Source: Lachnospiraceae bacterium MD308 (GTDB taxonomy: Bacteria; Bacillota; Clostridia; Lachnospirales; Lachnospiraceae). From it: DNA of 64,000 nucleotides. The notes beneath the pieces are model-generated. The model worked only from the letters and a program-made list of their open reading frames with translations. It was not told where the DNA came from and did not search any database. This document shows positions 56,153 through 64,000 of the stretch, in pieces; within the stretch, counting starts at the first letter, position 1, and the number at the start of each line of letters is the position of its first letter. The stretch spans positions 348,561 through 412,560 of the forward strand of contig KE159795.1 of NCBI GenBank assembly GCA_000403475.2, in the 5' to 3' direction. Position numbers and translations under genes: made by a program.

Positions 56153-56674
56153 TTATAGATTGTACGCCCTTCTGAATTTTCCTTTAACAAGCCCAAAATC
56201 TTCCGGTGTCAAAGTTCCTATACAGCCGCGTACCGAATCCAGCCTTGACTTGCTGACCGCACGTATTTCCTCACATTGAATAATACTGTCCTTGTCTAAA
56301 AAGTCATATATATGCATGCATTCTGGTACTTTTCTTCCCGGATTAACTTGTTTTTCCTCGTCCGCAGTGCCAGAATATAACAAAAACCACGAATCCTGAA
56401 CAGGCAAATTGTTGGCATTCACTTTACCTTTTGCATCAGTAATGCATGCTACAACAACCTTTTCGGAATTATTAATTTTATTATTGGACATCACAAGAAC
56501 CGGGCGCATTTTATTTTTTTCAGTTCCTATGTTGTAGCCCATGTCGCAATACCATATCTGGCCATGCAATACCTGCCTGCGTTTATTCGCATTGAATTTT
56601 GAAATGCGGTTATAATTGACCTTATCTTTTAACCAACCGGCAATATTATAATATTCCTGTGTTTCCTGATTCAT
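56153..56674 (-). CDS. PemK/MazF-like protein, solitary
   Basis: A 173-aa protein. After a polar N-terminal helix region (MNQETQEYYNIAGW and following, about 35 residues) comes the PemK/MazF core: LHGQIWYCDMGYNIGTEKN, KMRPVLVMSNN, VVVACITDAKGK and a later IQCEEIRAVSKSRLD. MazF-type proteins are mRNA-cutting toxins. No antitoxin gene is next to it, and it sits between ABC permease genes. The start at 56674 follows GAGG by eight bases; in-frame ATGs further upstream lack ribosome sites. Toxin activity is not certain. Confidence 0.82.
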   Translation of the reverse strand: MNQETQEYYNIAGWLKDKVNYNRISKFNANKRRQVLHGQIWYCDMGYNIGTEKNKMRPVLVMSNNKINNSEKVVVACITDAKGKVNANNLPVQDSWFLLYSGTADEEKQVNPGRKVPECMHIYDFLDKDSIIQCEEIRAVSKSRLDSVRGCIGTLTPEDFGLVKGKFRRAYNL

Positions 56675-56790
56675 CCTCATCACCTCGTATAAGATAAATC
56701 TTATTATAATTTGCCGCGCATCCATCTTCAACCTTTTTATGAAAATATTCCTCACCAAATATTCCACAATACATACCCTTGAGATATCTA

Positions 56791-58788
56791 TTATTTTCTC
56801 TCAATCCTCCTCCCCACATACCCCACAAACACTTTCTGCACCCCATACTCCGCCGCCACATACGCCCCCGCGATCACCGCCCAGTAAAACCACACCTTCC
56901 CTCCCAGCACGACTCCCCTCGCATTTTCCCTCAGGATATGCATCCAAAGATACGGGGCCGACAGCGCAAAAGCCGCCGTCACCGCGATGGCAGGGGTGCT
57001 CTGTATCTCCGCGCTGAGCGTCCTTTTCCTCATTTTCTTTCGGATTCCCATGCACTCTAAAAATTCATACCGCCTTTCATAGTAGGGAATCTCCGACAAA
57101 GTCTTTATCATCAGGGCAAACAGCCCGCTTAAAAACAACGTCGCCATAATAAACAGCTTATTCGTAAGCTTGAACAAATCCGCCTTTTCAAGCTCCTCAA
57201 CCGTCTCCTCCGTGATATAAAGGCTCCTTTGCCGCGAGCTGGTCCACTCGGAGTCCTTCACCCCATGCTTTTTTACATAGCTCCTAAGCTCCCCTAAAGC
57301 TTTCCACTTATTCTCCTCAGGAAAGGCAAACATCGCAAGCACCGTAGCCTCCTCCGGATCGTTTAACAGCCTCCCTCGCTGCTCCTCAAAATACGCGTCC
57401 GAAAACACGATCACGTCCTCACAGTAATCCATGATTCCGTACTCCCCGAACCAGTTCTGGGTATGCACCTCCTTAATCTCAAAAAGATTCTCCTTATCCA
57501 TCTCCGGCAAAACGCTGTTAGGATCATTGATCTGCTCATTCAGCTCTTTTGTCAGCCTCCCCGGCACCATCCACTCATTCAGCTCCTCGTACATGCCGGA
57601 AGAAACCGGTTTCCCCGGCAGGCTTTTGCACTCGCTCACGGCACATATGACCTCCCGCCCCTCAAGGCGTGCATCCCTCTTTGTCAGCTCCTTATAAGCA
57701 GATGCCGAGATTCCGATATGCTCCGCATTGAAATAATTCGTCACACGTATCATCGGCATCTCCTTTGCCTCTCCGCCGTATTTTTCCACCAGCCCATCGC
57801 AAAACGCCCTGTCTTCCTCCCTCTCCTGCGCCATCCACACCGCGTCATAGGGATAATGCCTCTCATAATCCCCCATGGGAAACATCTCCGCCATCCCCGC
57901 CACGCAGTAACTAAGAGCCAGGAAATGGACTGCCAAAAGCATCAGCAGCACTAAAGAATTGCTCTGATACTTACTGTACAGACGGTTCAGTTTCAGTATA
58001 TGGCTCATATAAAAATTCTCCCGCCCATGCAGCATTTCCAGCACAATCCCGCCGCCGAACATCAGGATCAGAAAAGTTCCCCCGATCCATTCCATGTGGG
58101 CATAGACAAAAGGCCATCCCCTCACCACCGACCCGGAATACTGAAAGCGCCCCGCCAGGAGCAGCAAGATTCCTGCAAACACCATCACAAGCCAGTACAT
58201 ACTGCGAGGTCTTTTCTCCTTCGTCTCCTCCCCCGCCATCAGGCTGCCAAGCTCCCGGTTATCTGTCCACACAAGAAGAATAAACAGCACCGCCGCCATG
58301 ATCCCAAGGCTCACCCGAAAGGTCATCTGGTACACGGAAACATTCACCTTTGCAGCGCCAACATATTCCGGGAACGCAAAGTGCCACCCGTATAAGACGC
58401 CTTTAAGCAGAGCCGTTCCCGCCAAAAGCCCCAAGCCTGACGAGACAAGCCATCCAACCAGATATTCAAACGCCATCATCGCGTACATCACCCGTTTCTT
58501 CATGCCGATAATGACAAACAGGCTATAGCTGTGAATCCGGACGCGGATATACTTCGTCATAGAGTACACCATCAGCGCCGTACTGAAAATGGTCACCGCC
58601 CCGACGGAAAGCACGATGTCATAGGCGCTGCTCTCCCCATCTACCCCGCCCTTTAAGATCTGCGCCATCACCGAATACATCCCCCAGAACACAAAAAACT
58701 CCGCCACGCCCACACTGTTGGCAAGAAAGAAGAGGATGTTGTTCTTCATATTGCTCTTAAAATCTTTAAAAATAATTCTGTATCTCAT
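56791..58788 (-). CDS. FtsX/BceB-like ABC permease, short type (permease C)
   Basis: A 665-aa permease without the N-terminal extension of the long type. It opens RIIFKDFKSNMKNNILFFLA, then a four-helix FtsX block with TKYIRVRIHSYSLFVIIGMKK. An extracytoplasmic domain follows (about 330-520) with HIGISASAYKELTKRD, and a C-terminal block with YYERRYEFLECMGIRKKMRK. It starts 13 bases after the ATPase gene and is the closest partner of that ATPase. BceAB-like systems of this shape expel or sense antimicrobial peptides (family knowledge); the substrate here is unknown. Confidence 0.9.
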   Translation of the reverse strand: MRYRIIFKDFKSNMKNNILFFLANSVGVAEFFVFWGMYSVMAQILKGGVDGESSAYDIVLSVGAVTIFSTALMVYSMTKYIRVRIHSYSLFVIIGMKKRVMYAMMAFEYLVGWLVSSGLGLLAGTALLKGVLYGWHFAFPEYVGAAKVNVSVYQMTFRVSLGIMAAVLFILLVWTDNRELGSLMAGEETKEKRPRSMYWLVMVFAGILLLLAGRFQYSGSVVRGWPFVYAHMEWIGGTFLILMFGGGIVLEMLHGRENFYMSHILKLNRLYSKYQSNSLVLLMLLAVHFLALSYCVAGMAEMFPMGDYERHYPYDAVWMAQEREEDRAFCDGLVEKYGGEAKEMPMIRVTNYFNAEHIGISASAYKELTKRDARLEGREVICAVSECKSLPGKPVSSGMYEELNEWMVPGRLTKELNEQINDPNSVLPEMDKENLFEIKEVHTQNWFGEYGIMDYCEDVIVFSDAYFEEQRGRLLNDPEEATVLAMFAFPEENKWKALGELRSYVKKHGVKDSEWTSSRQRSLYITEETVEELEKADLFKLTNKLFIMATLFLSGLFALMIKTLSEIPYYERRYEFLECMGIRKKMRKRTLSAEIQSTPAIAVTAAFALSAPYLWMHILRENARGVVLGGKVWFYWAVIAGAYVAAEYGVQKVFVGYVGRRIERK

Positions 58789-58801
58789 AATAATCCCACC
58801 A

Positions 58802-59554
58802 TTACAAATCCGCCATGCGCCCCAAAACTTCCTGATAAAACTCTTCTTTCTCCCCCTCCCGTTTCAAAACATCCAGTATCTTCCCGTCTTTCAGCAGAAT
58901 GATTCTCGTACAGTGGCTTGCCATCTGAGGGTCGTGGGTAACCATGACAATCGTCTTTTTATACTTCTGGTTAATCCGGTTCAGTGCGCGGATTACCGTC
59001 TGCCCGGACTTTGAGTCAAGATTCCCCGTAGGCTCGTCCGCCAGGATCAAGTCCGGATTGTTGATGAGGGCGCGGCAGATTGCCACCCTCTGCTTTTCCC
59101 CGCCCGAAAGCTCGTAAGGATTTTTATTTAAAAGCTTTCCGATGCCGAACTTCTCCGCAAAGTTTCTGGCCCGTTTCTTCATGACGGCAGGCTTTTCTTT
59201 CCCCAGGATCATAGGCAGCATGATATTTTCCTCCACAGACAGGCTGTCCATCAGATAAAAATCCTGAAAGATAAATCCAATCTGTTTCCTCCTTATATCC
59301 GCAAGCTGATCCCCGTAGAGCCCTTTCGTGTCCTTCCCCATGAACTTAATCGTTCCGTCCGTCTGCTTGTCGATCATCCCAAGCACCTTAAGGAGCGTCG
59401 TCTTCCCGCAGCCCGACTTCCCCATGATTCCCACAAACTCCCCCTTGTCCACCTTAAAACTTATGCCTTTTAATACCTTGATGTCCTCCTCCGAACTTTT
59501 CACCGCTGACTTCCGGTAATTGCGTATCAGCCTCCGCACTTCTAAAACCCGCAT
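58802..59554 (-). CDS. ABC transporter ATP-binding protein (BceA-type)
   Basis: A 250-aa ATPase: Walker A GKSGCGKTT, Q-loop GFIFQDFYLMD, signature LSGGEKQR, Walker B LILADEPTGNLDSKSG and the H-loop VTHDP. It is the only ATPase for the five permease genes or remnants around it. The start at 59554 follows AGGAG by seven bases; a longer open frame upstream overlaps the permease B remnant and lacks a ribosome site. In BceAB-type transporters two copies of the ATPase energise one permease. Confidence 0.93.
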   Translation of the reverse strand: MRVLEVRRLIRNYRKSAVKSSEEDIKVLKGISFKVDKGEFVGIMGKSGCGKTTLLKVLGMIDKQTDGTIKFMGKDTKGLYGDQLADIRRKQIGFIFQDFYLMDSLSVEENIMLPMILGKEKPAVMKKRARNFAEKFGIGKLLNKNPYELSGGEKQRVAICRALINNPDLILADEPTGNLDSKSGQTVIRALNRINQKYKKTIVMVTHDPQMASHCTRIILLKDGKILDVLKREGEKEEFYQEVLGRMADL

Positions 59555-59624
59555 CTGCCCTCTCCTCTCTTTTTTTAATCCTTTTCCGTAAGCTCTTCCC
59601 TGTGTTCCGGCACGTTTACCATCC

Positions 59625-60020
59625 TCACCCGGCCTTTCGCGCCACATACCGGGCAAAAATGCCCTGCATCACGCTGTTTGCCGTAACATACAGCACGATC
59701 ACAGCCACCCAGTTTCGCAGAAATGCCGGCTCCAATCCCTTGGAAAATGTGCAAAGCACATCTGCCGCGCTGCCAAAAGCCGATAAGTCTTTCCCGCTAT
59801 GGATATTTTCCCGGTACACAAAAGACAGCATGTAGGCCGCTGCCATGAAAAGCGCCGCCCCCGTGGATATCCGGTACAAAAGCCGCACCTCCCAGGCAAT
59901 GCACTTTCGCCTCTGCCTCCTTTTCATCCCCAGGCACCGAAGAAATTCATATCTCCTCTGAAATGCCGAAAGCTCTGTCAGCGTCTTAAGCCCCGCCGCA
60001 AAAAATGCCCCGAAAAGCAA
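59625..60020 (-). pseudogene. C-terminal stump of a short-type permease (permease B)
   Basis: 131 codons matching only the C-terminal helix group of the short permeases (FAAGLKTLTELSAFQRRYEFLRCLGMKRRQ, read as GLKTLTELSAF and RRYEFLRCLGMKRRQ), ending FARYVARKAG. Its first codons overlap the last codons of permease A in another frame. The rest of the gene is gone, which fits a deletion that joined the 3' end of permease A to the tail of B. Confidence 0.85.
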
Positions 60021-62608
60021 CGCCGCCCCTCCTCCTTTTCGATTCTTCTTATCTCCCGCTCTGTCAGGAACGTGATTATAAGGACAAGTTCCGCGTACTC
60101 GCAGATGGCAAAGGGGATGATCCGTTTCAGCATGAATATTCTGTCTGCCGCCTCGTAAAACCGGGCGCTGAAGGCTCCCCAGATCAGGCCCGCGCCCACT
60201 GCGGCTGAGATAAGCGCTGTGACGGCACAGTAGACCCCCATCTCTGAGCGTAAGATCCTGCGCCGCTCCTTTTTTCGCATCCCCATGCAGCTTAGAAACT
60301 CTTCACGCCGCTCATTTGCGCGCCGCTCCGTCATAAGCTTGATCTTCACCAGCAGTATGCAGGCAAGGAAAAACAAGGGGATTAGAAACTCTGCCATCAC
60401 TCTTTTCATATTAAGCTCCGCGTGAAACCTTCTCTGGGCATCTTCTCCCAGATAATAGCTTTTCACCCTGGCATCGTACTCTTCATCCTTCCGGTGGCGT
60501 TCCTTAAAGGCTTTAAGCCCTGCCTCAGCTCCTTTAAACCCCGCCTCGCCGGCATTTGCCAGCACAAGCTTTGTAGGCCCCGGGTAATCTAATTTCATTA
60601 CCGCCTCCCTGGCCTTCTCAAAATAAGCATCGGAAAACACTACGATATTCTCCCGCTCCCCCTGGCACATAATGCCAATCAGGGCAGAAGTCTCCTCCCC
60701 CGCAATCCGGAAAGGCTTTGCCAGCTCATTATCCCCCCACTCGTCAAACCCGGCGCTATAGGAATACACCGACCCTACGTAATATTCCCCGACCCAGTAA
60801 TCAATGGGCCTTGCCTTTGTGCTCTTATCCTGCTGGTGCACGATGTAAATCCCCGCCCCGTTCTCGTCAAACCCCAGCTCCTTCTTCTCATATCCGGGGT
60901 TCTGTTTTCGCTTTAATTCATGGTAAGCCGATTCCGATATGCCGATATTCTGGCTGTATATCTTCGCCGTGTCAAACCGCCCCGGCTGCTCGCCCCGGTT
61001 TCCGATGACCCTCACCATAGGGTAGGCGCTTACCTCTGCCCCTTCTGCCTCAGAAAGTTCCCTGATAAACGCGGCATCCTCCACGCTCTCATCGGCAAGG
61101 CACACCAGTCCGTAAGGGCTTAAGCCCTCCCCGTCTCCCACAAGAAAGACAGAAAAAAACTGCACCGAGAAAAGCCCCACGATGCAAGACTGCAACACGC
61201 ACAGCCCAAGCATGTACCACGCGGCGCTCCTTGGCTTATGGCTGAAAGAATGCTGCCGGAATATCCTGCTTAGATACCTCCCGTTTTTTTTCTGCACCTT
61301 TATAAACTTCGCAATCCCATGGCGCAGCGCCAGATATACCCCTAAGAACGCCGCGATCACAAGGTCTATGTACTCATAATTCGCATTGTACGAATACTCC
61401 CGCAGCGCGCCCGCCGAAAACAGGAGCCCTCCCACAATGAAAAAAATGTGGAACCTTTTCGGCATCTTCTCCCCCACTGCACTCAGATCCGCAGAGCTCC
61501 CCATGCGAAGTCCGACAAACAAGTCATGGGTCACAAAAAAAGTGGCGACATAAAAAAGCGCGATCACTCCCACCGACGCTAAGATAATCCACGGCGAGAA
61601 CCAGTCCCCGGCGCCTCCACCAAGCCTTCTTTCCAAGATCTCTACAGCCAGGCCTCCGCAAACACCGCCTGCAAGGATTGAGAGTCCGCCTCCCAAAACA
61701 ATCTCCGTTCCCATGCAAAAATACATCGTACTCCTGCGGATGCCCAGGGTGGAAAATACCCCGTACTCCGGAATCCGGCGTTTCAGGTAATATAAAAGCA
61801 GAAGGACAAGCATAAAAAGCCCCACCGCCCCAAGCTCTAACAGGCTGCCGAGAAGAATCTTCCCCGCCCCTACCGGATACCCCACCTGCAAGGACACATC
61901 CCCCTCCCTTATCACCTGCTGCAGCCCAAATCCTGCGAACACCACCAGAAAGACAAGGGCATTGCAGAAAAACAGCATGGCGTAGTCCTTGAGATTCCTG
62001 CGGAAATTTTTCCAGACCGCCTCGTAGAAAAGTTTCGAATACTTCCCCGGAAAAGCAAGGCGGCGTTTCCGCTCCGCCTTTTCGCGCCGCTCCTTCTGCC
62101 TGTAGGCATACATCTCCCTCAAAGACTCATCCCAGATTTCCATCATCTTTCGCCCCACGCACTCAAAGAAACTTCCCATTAAAAACACTGCCGGGAACAG
62201 ATCAGCCTCCAGCTCATTCTCACAGATTTTCCCCGGCGTGCACATGTATTCCTCCCGGCAGGCAAACATGATCACAACGCACACAAAAAGCACCCCGTAA
62301 TTAATATTCCATTTTTTCCGCAAAAGCACCGCCGCAACATAGAAGACGCTCAAAATCCCGTACACAAAAAACAATGTAAGGAACACCTGAAATCCCCCGC
62401 CGTAAGCCTCGTCAAAGGGAACCCCCGCCAGCTCAAGCACTCCCTCAGTTCCCTCCCGCCGCCACAGCGCCGCAAAGGAAAACAGAGAATAGCGTCTCCC
62501 GCCAATCATCATCCACGGATAAAAAAACGCTGCAAACACAAAAAGGTACATTGCCACAGAAAAACGTCTCTGGATCACGTCCATCTCTCTCTTGTTTTTC
62601 ATCCGCAT
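59978..62608 (-). CDS. FtsX/BceB-like ABC permease, long type (permease A)
   Basis: An 876-aa permease. The N-terminal extension of about 190 residues has roughly four helices. The basic linker KRRLAFPGKYSKLFYEAVWK leads into the FtsX core. The extracytoplasmic domain has NIGISESAYHELKRKQN, and the C-terminal block SCMGMRKKERRRI. The family part ends about RRIEKEEG; the last 13 residues come from read-through into the permease B stump in a different frame. Its start overlaps the anti-sigma gene end, so it belongs to the sigma factor operon. Confidence 0.88.
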   Translation of the reverse strand: MRMKNKREMDVIQRRFSVAMYLFVFAAFFYPWMMIGGRRYSLFSFAALWRREGTEGVLELAGVPFDEAYGGGFQVFLTLFFVYGILSVFYVAAVLLRKKWNINYGVLFVCVVIMFACREEYMCTPGKICENELEADLFPAVFLMGSFFECVGRKMMEIWDESLREMYAYRQKERREKAERKRRLAFPGKYSKLFYEAVWKNFRRNLKDYAMLFFCNALVFLVVFAGFGLQQVIREGDVSLQVGYPVGAGKILLGSLLELGAVGLFMLVLLLLYYLKRRIPEYGVFSTLGIRRSTMYFCMGTEIVLGGGLSILAGGVCGGLAVEILERRLGGGAGDWFSPWIILASVGVIALFYVATFFVTHDLFVGLRMGSSADLSAVGEKMPKRFHIFFIVGGLLFSAGALREYSYNANYEYIDLVIAAFLGVYLALRHGIAKFIKVQKKNGRYLSRIFRQHSFSHKPRSAAWYMLGLCVLQSCIVGLFSVQFFSVFLVGDGEGLSPYGLVCLADESVEDAAFIRELSEAEGAEVSAYPMVRVIGNRGEQPGRFDTAKIYSQNIGISESAYHELKRKQNPGYEKKELGFDENGAGIYIVHQQDKSTKARPIDYWVGEYYVGSVYSYSAGFDEWGDNELAKPFRIAGEETSALIGIMCQGERENIVVFSDAYFEKAREAVMKLDYPGPTKLVLANAGEAGFKGAEAGLKAFKERHRKDEEYDARVKSYYLGEDAQRRFHAELNMKRVMAEFLIPLFFLACILLVKIKLMTERRANERREEFLSCMGMRKKERRRILRSEMGVYCAVTALISAAVGAGLIWGAFSARFYEAADRIFMLKRIIPFAICEYAELVLIITFLTEREIRRIEKEEGRRCFSGHFLRRGLRR

Positions 62609-63210
62609 AACCCCGCCAGCTCATTGTATAGATAAAAAAATCCAACCATCGCCATAATCACCGCGTACAGTGATTTCAGGAAAAGCGACAGCGTCAAAGT
62701 ATAATCCGAAAACATCCGGAAGTTCTCTCCCTTGCGCTTTTTAAGCGCCCAGATGGCCAAATCGCAGATAAGGAACAGAAAGCACCCCATGATAATTGAT
62801 GTAAACTGGAGGAAAGTTTGAAAATCCTCCTGCATGTTCAGCTCATCATAAGACATGCTCTTCCCGTACCAGGGCAGCTCTATGGCATTTAAAAACAGGT
62901 TCTTTACTTTCATCCCAAGGCATAAGAAGAAAATGTTAAAAAACACATCCGCCCACAAAAGCCTGTCCATAATCCTCCTCCGGACCCCGGTCTCGATCTG
63001 TTCCTTCCCTTCTTTTAAAAGCTGCTCCTCCACCGCCGCAAAATCTTCCTTACTCTCTTCCTCCAGGGCCGGAAGTTTCATCATCTGGTACTCCCTTCTG
63101 CACGCCTCGCATTCTTTTAAATGCTCCTCCACAAGCTCCCTGCTGCCCTCAAGGCATACGCCGTCAATATAAAGTGGCAGCAGATCCCGCACAATCTCAC
63201 ATGTCTTCAC
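62599..63210 (-). CDS. Zinc-finger anti-sigma factor
   Basis: A 203-aa membrane protein. The N-terminal anti-sigma zinc finger (ZAS/zf-HC2) shows Cys in TCEIVRDLLPLYIDG and the His-Cys-Cys set in EEHLKECEACRREYQ. An acidic linker follows, then three or four membrane helices. It should hold the ECF sigma factor at the membrane until a signal frees it. A GTG at 63210, eight bases after GGAGG, is the best start; it overlaps the end of the sigma gene. The transporter genes follow at once. Confidence 0.88.
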   Translation of the reverse strand: MKTCEIVRDLLPLYIDGVCLEGSRELVEEHLKECEACRREYQMMKLPALEEESKEDFAAVEEQLLKEGKEQIETGVRRRIMDRLLWADVFFNIFFLCLGMKVKNLFLNAIELPWYGKSMSYDELNMQEDFQTFLQFTSIIMGCFLFLICDLAIWALKKRKGENFRMFSDYTLTLSLFLKSLYAVIMAMVGFFYLYNELAGLCG

Positions 63211-63694
63211 AACCGTCACCTCCCATACGCTCCGCAATCATCTTCCTGGCGCGGAAAAATGTCACCCGCCCCCAGGACTCGCTCTTTCCAAATATTTTCC
63301 CGATATTCTTAAAGGACATCTCGCCCATCACACGCAATAAAAACACCTCCCGGTAAGGCTCCGGCAAGCCGTGAAGGATACGTTTCGCATTCTCGCCGTC
63401 CTCTTTCCTTATCATCTGCTCTAACGGCACTTCCTCCCCGGAAGGCAGCTCCTCGTCAAGCCTCTCCGTCCTGACTCTGTTCTTCCGGCACCACGCATAA
63501 TACTCAAGCTTTGCAATCTGGCACAGCCATACAATCGTCTTCCCTCTCTCCTGAAAACGTCCCAGCTTTTCAAACGCTATGGCAAAAGTCTGCTGCGTCA
63601 GCTCCTCCGCCACATCAGGACTGCCCGAAATCTTTAAGAGATACCGGTAGACCTCCATCAGATGCCTGCGGTATATCGCCTCAAAATCCTCCAC
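63197..63694 (-). CDS. ECF-type RNA polymerase sigma factor
   Basis: A 165-aa sigma-70 family protein with regions 2 and 4 only. Region 2: FEAIYRRHLMEVYRYLLKIS, VAEELTQQTFAIAFEKLGRF and WLCQIAKLEYYAWCRKN. Region 4: LPEPYREVFLLRVMGEMSFK and GKIFGKSESWGRVTFFRARK with the -35-reading helix. The start was set at GTG 63694, seven bases after GGAGG; the ATG six codons earlier lies inside that ribosome site. It probably transcribes its own operon, as an ECF-like promoter lies upstream, and so controls permease A and the ATPase. Confidence 0.92.
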   Translation of the reverse strand: MEDFEAIYRRHLMEVYRYLLKISGSPDVAEELTQQTFAIAFEKLGRFQERGKTIVWLCQIAKLEYYAWCRKNRVRTERLDEELPSGEEVPLEQMIRKEDGENAKRILHGLPEPYREVFLLRVMGEMSFKNIGKIFGKSESWGRVTFFRARKMIAERMGGDGCEDM

Positions 63695-63715
63695 ATGCTC
63701 ACCTCCCTCCATATA

Positions 63716-63744
63716 TAAACGTCGTTTTTCAGCAAAACGTTACA
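63716..63744 (-). promoter_or_regulatory. Candidate autoregulated ECF promoter
   Basis: On the minus strand TGTAAC (63744-63739), 17-base spacer, CGTTTA (63721-63716). The AAC-containing -35 and CGT-type -10 are usual for ECF sigma factors. It is about 20 bases before the GTG start. Confidence 0.6.
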
Positions 63745-63775
63745 AGATTTTTTTCATCTTTTTTAAAAATTTTTA

Positions 63776-63804
63776 TTGACTTTTTTCTTTTTATCGCATA
63801 AGAT
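63776..63804 (+). promoter_or_regulatory. Promoter of the DUF3800 gene
   Basis: TTGACT, 17-base spacer, TAAGAT, divergent from the sigma factor gene. It leaves a leader of about 115 bases. Confidence 0.6.
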
Positions 63805-63882
63805 TAGCTTACAGAATATAATCTGTTTTGCACATGTGTAATTTTATTTGGGCTGTTCGAAAGATCTGGGTTCAACCTAATC

Positions 63883-63901
63883 GGCGGGGAGACTCCCCGC
63901 C
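63883..63901 (+). terminator. Leader hairpin before the DUF3800 gene
   Basis: GGCGGGG, loop AGACT, CCCCGCC, followed by ATCTTTATTATT and then AAGGAG. A possible attenuator in the leader. Confidence 0.45.
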
Positions 63902-63925
63902 ATCTTTATTATTCTAAGGAGAAAC

Positions 63926-64000
63926 ATGAACAACTTAAGTATCTTTGTAGATGAATCTGGGGATTTCGGCCAATACCGCCCACATTCCCCATATTACATT
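63926..64000 (+). CDS. DUF3800-family protein, cut by window end
   Basis: Only the first 25 codons are in the window: MNNLSIFVDESGDFGQYRPH and on. FVDESGDFG near the start is the hallmark of DUF3800, a family with a predicted RNase H-like fold whose acidic residues may form a metal site. The function is unestablished. AAGGAG lies four bases before the ATG, closer than usual. Confidence 0.85.
   Translation, partial: MNNLSIFVDESGDFGQYRPHSPYYI

Noticed and set aside
63845-63900. tRNA-like stretch (GTTCGAAAGATCTGGGTTCAACC)
   Set aside because: No acceptor stem, anticodon arm or CCA-end pattern can be built around it. It is better read as part of the leader before the DUF3800 gene.

Overview
The window reads as a chromosomal segment of a low-to-mid GC Gram-positive bacterium of class Clostridia, most likely Lachnospiraceae (inference). 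The grounds are a class I heat-shock operon in the order hrcA-grpE-dnaK-dnaJ under a CIRCE operator, strong AGGAGG-type ribosome sites, sigma-A promoters, an FMN riboswitch ahead of a RibU-type permease, and several decayed Rpn/PD-(D/E)XK genes of the kind common in gut Clostridia. No tRNA, rRNA or CRISPR array was seen.

Layout. 1-1.5 kb: an IS1380-family insertion sequence whose left end lies outside the window. 1.6-6.9 kb: the heat-shock operon (minus strand). 6.9-19.0 kb: a D-Ala-D-Ala carboxypeptidase gene cut in two by a 10.76-kb island. Both junctions carry the same 14-bp sequence. The island encodes a large serine recombinase with a 51-aa ORF in front of it, two paralogous TetR regulators, a CocE/NonD-type alpha/beta hydrolase, an MFS transporter, an APC permease and a chemoreceptor. 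Rejoining the halves at the 14-bp core restores the carboxypeptidase reading frame through its SxN motif. 19-24.8 kb: aldo/keto reductase, a DUF2971 protein, a csoR-copA copper operon whose copA ends in an in-frame CopZ-like domain with its own ribosome site, and a RelB/ParE-like pair with a shortened toxin. 24.9-32.2 kb: an AgrA/AgrC-like two-component pair, an AAA-ATPase/nuclease-fold protein, and an ABC transporter with a large FtsX-type permease. 32.2-35.6 kb: a frameshifted Rpn-type gene interrupted by a group II intron. 35.6-50.4 kb: mostly minus-strand housekeeping and small-molecule genes (phosphoesterase, a ParB-like/BMP fusion, radical SAM protein, GyrI-like proteins, WYL regulator, RibU with its riboswitch, TrmO, an ABC-class ATPase, pentapeptide protein, ProXp-type editing protein, Maf, class III aminotransferase, rpsU).

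50.6-63.7 kb: a large cluster apparently headed by an ECF sigma factor and an anti-sigma factor. It has one ABC ATPase and five FtsX/BceB-like permease genes or remnants of two architectures. One is a C-terminal stump and one is frameshifted. A lone PemK/MazF-like gene and a structured, terminator-ending leader RNA sit in the middle. At the right edge a DUF3800 gene begins on the plus strand.

The strongest candidates for something undescribed are the recombinase island splitting the carboxypeptidase gene, the leader RNA at about 55.96-56.10 kb, the copZ gene nested in copA, and the multi-permease cluster sharing one ATPase.
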